Assembly (NCBI GenBank): GCA_004553495.1
Contig: SFLE01000009.1
Coordinates: 40,591 to 104,590, forward strand
Length of the DNA stretch: 64,000 bases
Direction: 5' to 3'
Source of the DNA: Clostridiales bacterium
Lineage (GTDB): Bacteria; Bacillota; Clostridia; Oscillospirales; Oscillospiraceae
In this document: positions 61,367-64,000 of the stretch, one piece after another
Numbering within the stretch: the stretch's first letter is position 1
How the letters are laid out: the number at the start of each line of letters is the position of its first letter
Notes under the pieces: model-generated
Seen by the model: the letters and a program-made list of their open reading frames with translations, nothing else
What the model was told of the DNA's origin: nothing
The model's database searches: none
Translations under genes and position numbers: made by a program

Positions 61367-61693
61367 TTAAAACGGGAAGCCCATCGGGGTAAGCTTGCTC
61401 ATAGCCTTGTTGGTGGCTTCCTCGCTCTGGGTGATGGCCTCGTTGACTGCTGCAACGATCATGTCCTGGAGCATCTCGACATCGTCGGGATCGACTGCCG
61501 AGGGGTCTATCTCTATGCTCTTGAGCGCACGGGTGCCGATCATGGTAGCCTTTACCGCGCCGCCGCCGACGGTGGATACGAACTCCTTGTTCTCAAGCTC
61601 CTGCTGCATCTTCATGAACTCTTCCTGCATCTTCTGAGCCTGCTTCATCATATTTCCGCCGCCCATACCGCCGCGAAATCCGCCTTTTGCCAT
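61367..61693 (-). CDS. YbaB/EbfC nucleoid-associated protein
   Basis: The 108-residue DNA-binding protein starts with a Gly-rich stretch (MAKGGFRGGMGGGNMMKQAQ), followed by the family helix KMQEEFMKMQQELENKEF and a TVGGGAVKATMIG strand pair. It normally follows dnaX and precedes recR; here recR is absent. The ATG at 61693 was chosen because AAGGAGG lies 8 nt upstream. It lies directly after dnaX on the minus strand, overlapping nothing. Confidence 0.92.
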   Translation of the reverse strand: MAKGGFRGGMGGGNMMKQAQKMQEEFMKMQQELENKEFVSTVGGGAVKATMIGTRALKSIEIDPSAVDPDDVEMLQDMIVAAVNEAITQSEEATNKAMSKLTPMGFPF

Positions 61694-61706
61694 ATTTGTT
61701 TCCTCC

Positions 61707-63410
61707 TTAGACAAATCTTGTTTCTTTAAATTTTCTTAATTCTTCAATATCGCGCTTTGGTTTATCGCTGTCCGGCAGCAGCTCGGTAAGAGTAATTTTC
61801 AGGCTCCTGCCGGTGACCGCGCCAGCCGCTTCCCTCAGGCGCATGAGTATATTCTGATTGTTGAGCGCGTTGTATGCAAATCCCGGCACCGCTTCAAGAC
61901 TCAGCGTGTCGTAGCTAACGGAAAAGCGAGCCTGCAGGGGATTTGTGAGTATCGTCATAACGGAAAACGGCAGCAGCTCCTCCGCCTTTTCCAAAATCGC
62001 GTTTTGCAGCGCCTGAGCGTCCTGCGGGGCGTTTTCCGCCTCCGGCGGCGCGTCGGGGTTAAGGCTCGCGGGACTTTTCTTGTCGAGCAGATCGTCCTCG
62101 GGCTGGTATTCTGCAAAGTCCGCGGGGTCAAGCTCGTCGGGTTCTCCGGCGGGCTCTTCATGCTGCGCGGGAGGCTCCTCGTCGTACATCGCCTCATCGA
62201 GCGTTGAATGAAACTCCTCCTCATCGTCGTCAGAAACAGGGCTTTCCGCCTTAACGACCGTGCGCGGGGCGTTTTTCATATCCTCCTCGAGGCGGGATAT
62301 ACGCGCGCGCAGCTCGTCGATGCCCTCGGTGAGCTTCGGGTCGCAAAGCTCGATAATGCACAGCTCGGCTGTGAGCTTTGCGCTTTTCGAGTCGCGCATC
62401 ATGGCGATGTGCTCGGAAACGGTGTTTATGCGGTTTATGAGCTCTGCCTTCGTAAGCTTTTTGCAGAACGAAGAGAGAATGTCGCGGCTGAATCTGCCGG
62501 AGATGAGATCCGCGCCCGAGCGCGGCGCAACGCACAGCATCAGACAGTCGCGCAGCAGGGTGTTGAGCTCGTACAGCAGCGTTGCGGGGTCCTTGCCGTC
62601 GTTCCACAGCGATGTAAACAGCTTGAGCGCATCATCGGTGTTTTTCCTAACCGTCATGTCCAAAAGCTGAGCGGTGCGGCGGTTGCCGGTGAGCCCCATC
62701 ACGGCATAAACGGCGTCGGTGTTTATATCAGTGCTGCCCGAGCACTGGTCAAGCAGCGACAGCGCATCGCGCATACCGCCCTCGGCAAGTCCGGCGATGA
62801 GCATTGCCGCATCCGGCTCGAGGTTAAGGCTTTCGCACTTGGCGATGTGCTCAAGGTGAGAGGCGATGAGCTGAGTGTCAAGCCGCTTGAAGCTGTGCCG
62901 CTGGCAGCGGGAGAGTATGGTCGCGGGAACCTTGTTGAGCTCCGTCGTTGCGAGGATAAACATAAGGTGCTCCGGCGGCTCCTCGAGAATTTTCAGCAGG
63001 GCGTTGAACGCAGAGGTCGAGAGCATGTGCACCTCGTCGATGATATAAACGCGCTTTTTGACAGAGACCGGCGAGAAGACAGCCTCCTCGCGCAACTGGC
63101 GGACATTGTCCACGCTGTTGTTCGACGCCGCGTCTATCTCGACGACATCCATTATGCTGCCGTCCTCGATGCCGAGGCAGGCGGGGCACTTGCCGCAGGG
63201 GTTGCCGTTTTCGGGATGCTCGCAGTTTACCGCCTTGGCGAGTATCTTCGCGCAGGTGGTCTTGCCCGTGCCGCGCGTTCCTATGAAAAGATACGCGTGC
63301 GAGAGCCGGCCGGTAACTATCTGATTTTTAAGTGTTTCGGTTATGTGCTGCTGACCGACGACCTCGTCAAAGGTCTTGGGCCGCCACTTTCGATACAAAG
63401 CTCTGTACAT
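61707..63410 (-). CDS. dnaX: DNA polymerase III subunit gamma/tau
   Basis: The 567-residue clamp-loader ATPase has the Walker A site FIGTRGTGKTTCAKI near residue 43, the zinc cysteines CEHPENGNPCGKCPACLG near 64, the DEVHMLS Walker B site near 127, and SRC (ILSRCQRHSF) near 165. The C-terminal tau-like part (about 370-567) is Glu/Pro-rich. The start ATG follows GGGATGAG. It is the first gene of dnaX-ybaB, with the SRP RNA gene upstream. Confidence 0.95.
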   Translation of the reverse strand: MYRALYRKWRPKTFDEVVGQQHITETLKNQIVTGRLSHAYLFIGTRGTGKTTCAKILAKAVNCEHPENGNPCGKCPACLGIEDGSIMDVVEIDAASNNSVDNVRQLREEAVFSPVSVKKRVYIIDEVHMLSTSAFNALLKILEEPPEHLMFILATTELNKVPATILSRCQRHSFKRLDTQLIASHLEHIAKCESLNLEPDAAMLIAGLAEGGMRDALSLLDQCSGSTDINTDAVYAVMGLTGNRRTAQLLDMTVRKNTDDALKLFTSLWNDGKDPATLLYELNTLLRDCLMLCVAPRSGADLISGRFSRDILSSFCKKLTKAELINRINTVSEHIAMMRDSKSAKLTAELCIIELCDPKLTEGIDELRARISRLEEDMKNAPRTVVKAESPVSDDDEEEFHSTLDEAMYDEEPPAQHEEPAGEPDELDPADFAEYQPEDDLLDKKSPASLNPDAPPEAENAPQDAQALQNAILEKAEELLPFSVMTILTNPLQARFSVSYDTLSLEAVPGFAYNALNNQNILMRLREAAGAVTGRSLKITLTELLPDSDKPKRDIEELRKFKETRFV

Positions 63411-63454
63411 AGACTCATCCCATTTTCAAACTGCGGATAGAATAATGCGGCTCT

Positions 63455-63737
63455 TGACAAGACTGCACACCCAACTTTGAATAATGCCATATACCCGTTA
63501 CGCCGGCAGCCGGCTCAGAACCGGCACCCTCACGGCACACGAAAGACACCGCTTAATGCTGCTCGGTTCCCCGCCTGACATGGTTCACGGGCTTCCGTTG
63601 CGCGAGACCGGCTCGTCATCGCTGCTTACCGGAGTCAGACGATACATGACACATCCTATGTTGGGAATTCATTCCTGCTGTAGCGGATTGCAGGTTACAG
63701 GGCACCGCTGGCTCCCCAACTAGTGCAGCCTTGTCAA
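63455..63737 (-). ncRNA. ffs: Large bacterial SRP RNA
   Basis: The minus strand contains the diagnostic helix-8 core GTGAACCATGTCAGG followed by a CGGGGAACCGAGCAGC loop. The two ends pair: TTGACAAGGCTGCAC at the 5' side with GTGCAGTCTTGTCAA at the 3' side. The length, about 280 nt, fits the long SRP RNA with an Alu domain found in Bacillus and Clostridia. Its position upstream of dnaX is common in Firmicutes. The exact ends are approximate. Confidence 0.93.
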
Positions 63738-63750
63738 AAGCCGCGGAAGT

Positions 63751-63779
63751 ATTATAACTCAAATTGTGAATATAATCAA
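63751..63779 (-). promoter_or_regulatory. Promoter of the SRP RNA
   Basis: On the minus strand TTGATT (63774-63779) is 17 nt from TATAAT (63751-63756), about 13 nt before the RNA. Confidence 0.8.
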
Positions 63780-63790
63780 CAAATATTTTC

Positions 63791-63818
63791 TTTACTTTTT
63801 TGAAAAGTGTGTTATAAT
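63791..63818 (+). promoter_or_regulatory. Promoter of tRNA-Ala
   Basis: TTTACT (63791-63796) is 16 nt from TATAAT (63813-63818), about 20 nt before the tRNA. Confidence 0.6.
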
Positions 63819-63837
63819 ACAAAAGCGTTCAGTTTAT

Positions 63838-63913
63838 GGGCCCGTAGCGCAGCTGGGAGCGCGTTCGGTTCGCATCCGAGAGGTCGAGGGTTCGAATCCC
63901 TTCGGGTCCACCA
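63838..63913 (+). tRNA. tRNA-Ala (CGC)
   Basis: The acceptor GGGCCCG pairs with CGGGTCC. The anticodon stem TTCGG/CCGAG encloses loop TTCGCAT, giving anticodon CGC. The T loop is TTCGAAT and CCA is encoded. It is divergent from the SRP RNA. The 87 nt that follow to the window end contain a CGGCGG/CCGCCG-type hairpin but no gene that I can call. Confidence 0.93.
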
Positions 63914-64000
63914 AACAAGGTTTGGACGAACACCTATTTCTTCAGCGGCGGCTTCGCCGTGAAATGTTCGCTCTGATCCACAACAGAAAAGCGCCGTCTT

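Noticed and set aside
62208..63440. 410-residue plus-strand ORF opposite dnaX
   Set aside because: dnaX has all its clamp-loader motifs on the minus strand; the long antisense frame follows from codon composition.

Overview
The window looks like a chromosomal segment of a low-to-mid GC Firmicute of the class Clostridia, probably an Oscillospiraceae/Ruminococcaceae-type gut anaerobe. Supporting signs are a HrcA-type CIRCE element before groES-groEL, Rex, NiaR, a large SRP RNA beside dnaX-ybaB, a MurT/GatD-type pair, TagGH-type polymer export, strong sigma-A promoters and AGGAGG ribosome binding sites. No rRNA, CRISPR array, insertion sequence or intact prophage was seen.

Layout. 0-5 kb: groESL, an SseB-like gene, an isolated collagen-repeat tail-fibre-like gene, an Asp/Glu racemase and a tRNA-Asp/tRNA-Thr operon. 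5-7.2 kb: murT and a GatD homologue that lacks its catalytic Cys and His. 7.2-11.6 kb: a leucine-rich-repeat protein, a MoxR/CobS-like AAA+ ATPase and a vWA protein, bounded by two copies of one 29-nt terminator. 11.6-15.4 kb: a metallo-beta-lactamase fold protein, a DUF4358 lipoprotein, an SGNH lipoprotein and an acyl-CoA ligase. 15.6 kb: a 108-bp REP/MITE-like palindrome. 15.8-26.4 kb: a surface-polymer locus with TagH/TagG-like export, a nucleotidyltransferase, three sugar-transfer-type ATP-grasp proteins (two are tandem double-domain forms), a TagB/TagF-like transferase and an N5-(carboxyethyl)ornithine synthase-like dehydrogenase.

26.4-33.2 kb: moaA and a MOSC protein, a DivIVA-like coiled-coil protein, a YhgE-like membrane protein behind a palindromic operator, then pncB, niaR and a NiaR-box-controlled EIIC-like permease. 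33.2-39.3 kb: mnmE, rex, trmB, exodeoxyribonuclease III, dusB, an ECF sigma factor and its zinc anti-sigma factor. 39.3-46 kb: a nucleotidyltransferase and a lipase-like hydrolase; then transglutaminase, DUF4358, MBOAT and DHHW genes, which resemble an exported-polymer O-acylation operon. 46-51.8 kb: a HAD phosphatase, a P1B-like ATPase with degenerate motifs, and a tightly overlapped operon of an XRE-S24 regulator, a DUF3267-like membrane protein, an M20 amidohydrolase and a TIM-barrel protein. 51.8-64 kb: an M23 hydrolase, an hppA broken at two places, plsC with a heterodimeric ABC exporter and a FabG-like reductase, two small ORFs, ybaB, dnaX, SRP RNA and tRNA-Ala.

The best candidates for something undescribed are the polymer locus with tandem ATP-grasp proteins whose N-terminal halves have lost their ATP and metal ligands, the GatD homologue and the P-type ATPase that lack their defining catalytic residues, and the LRR-AAA+-vWA cassette. 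Motif losses were read directly by eye. Family names come from recall of conserved motifs, not from database searches.
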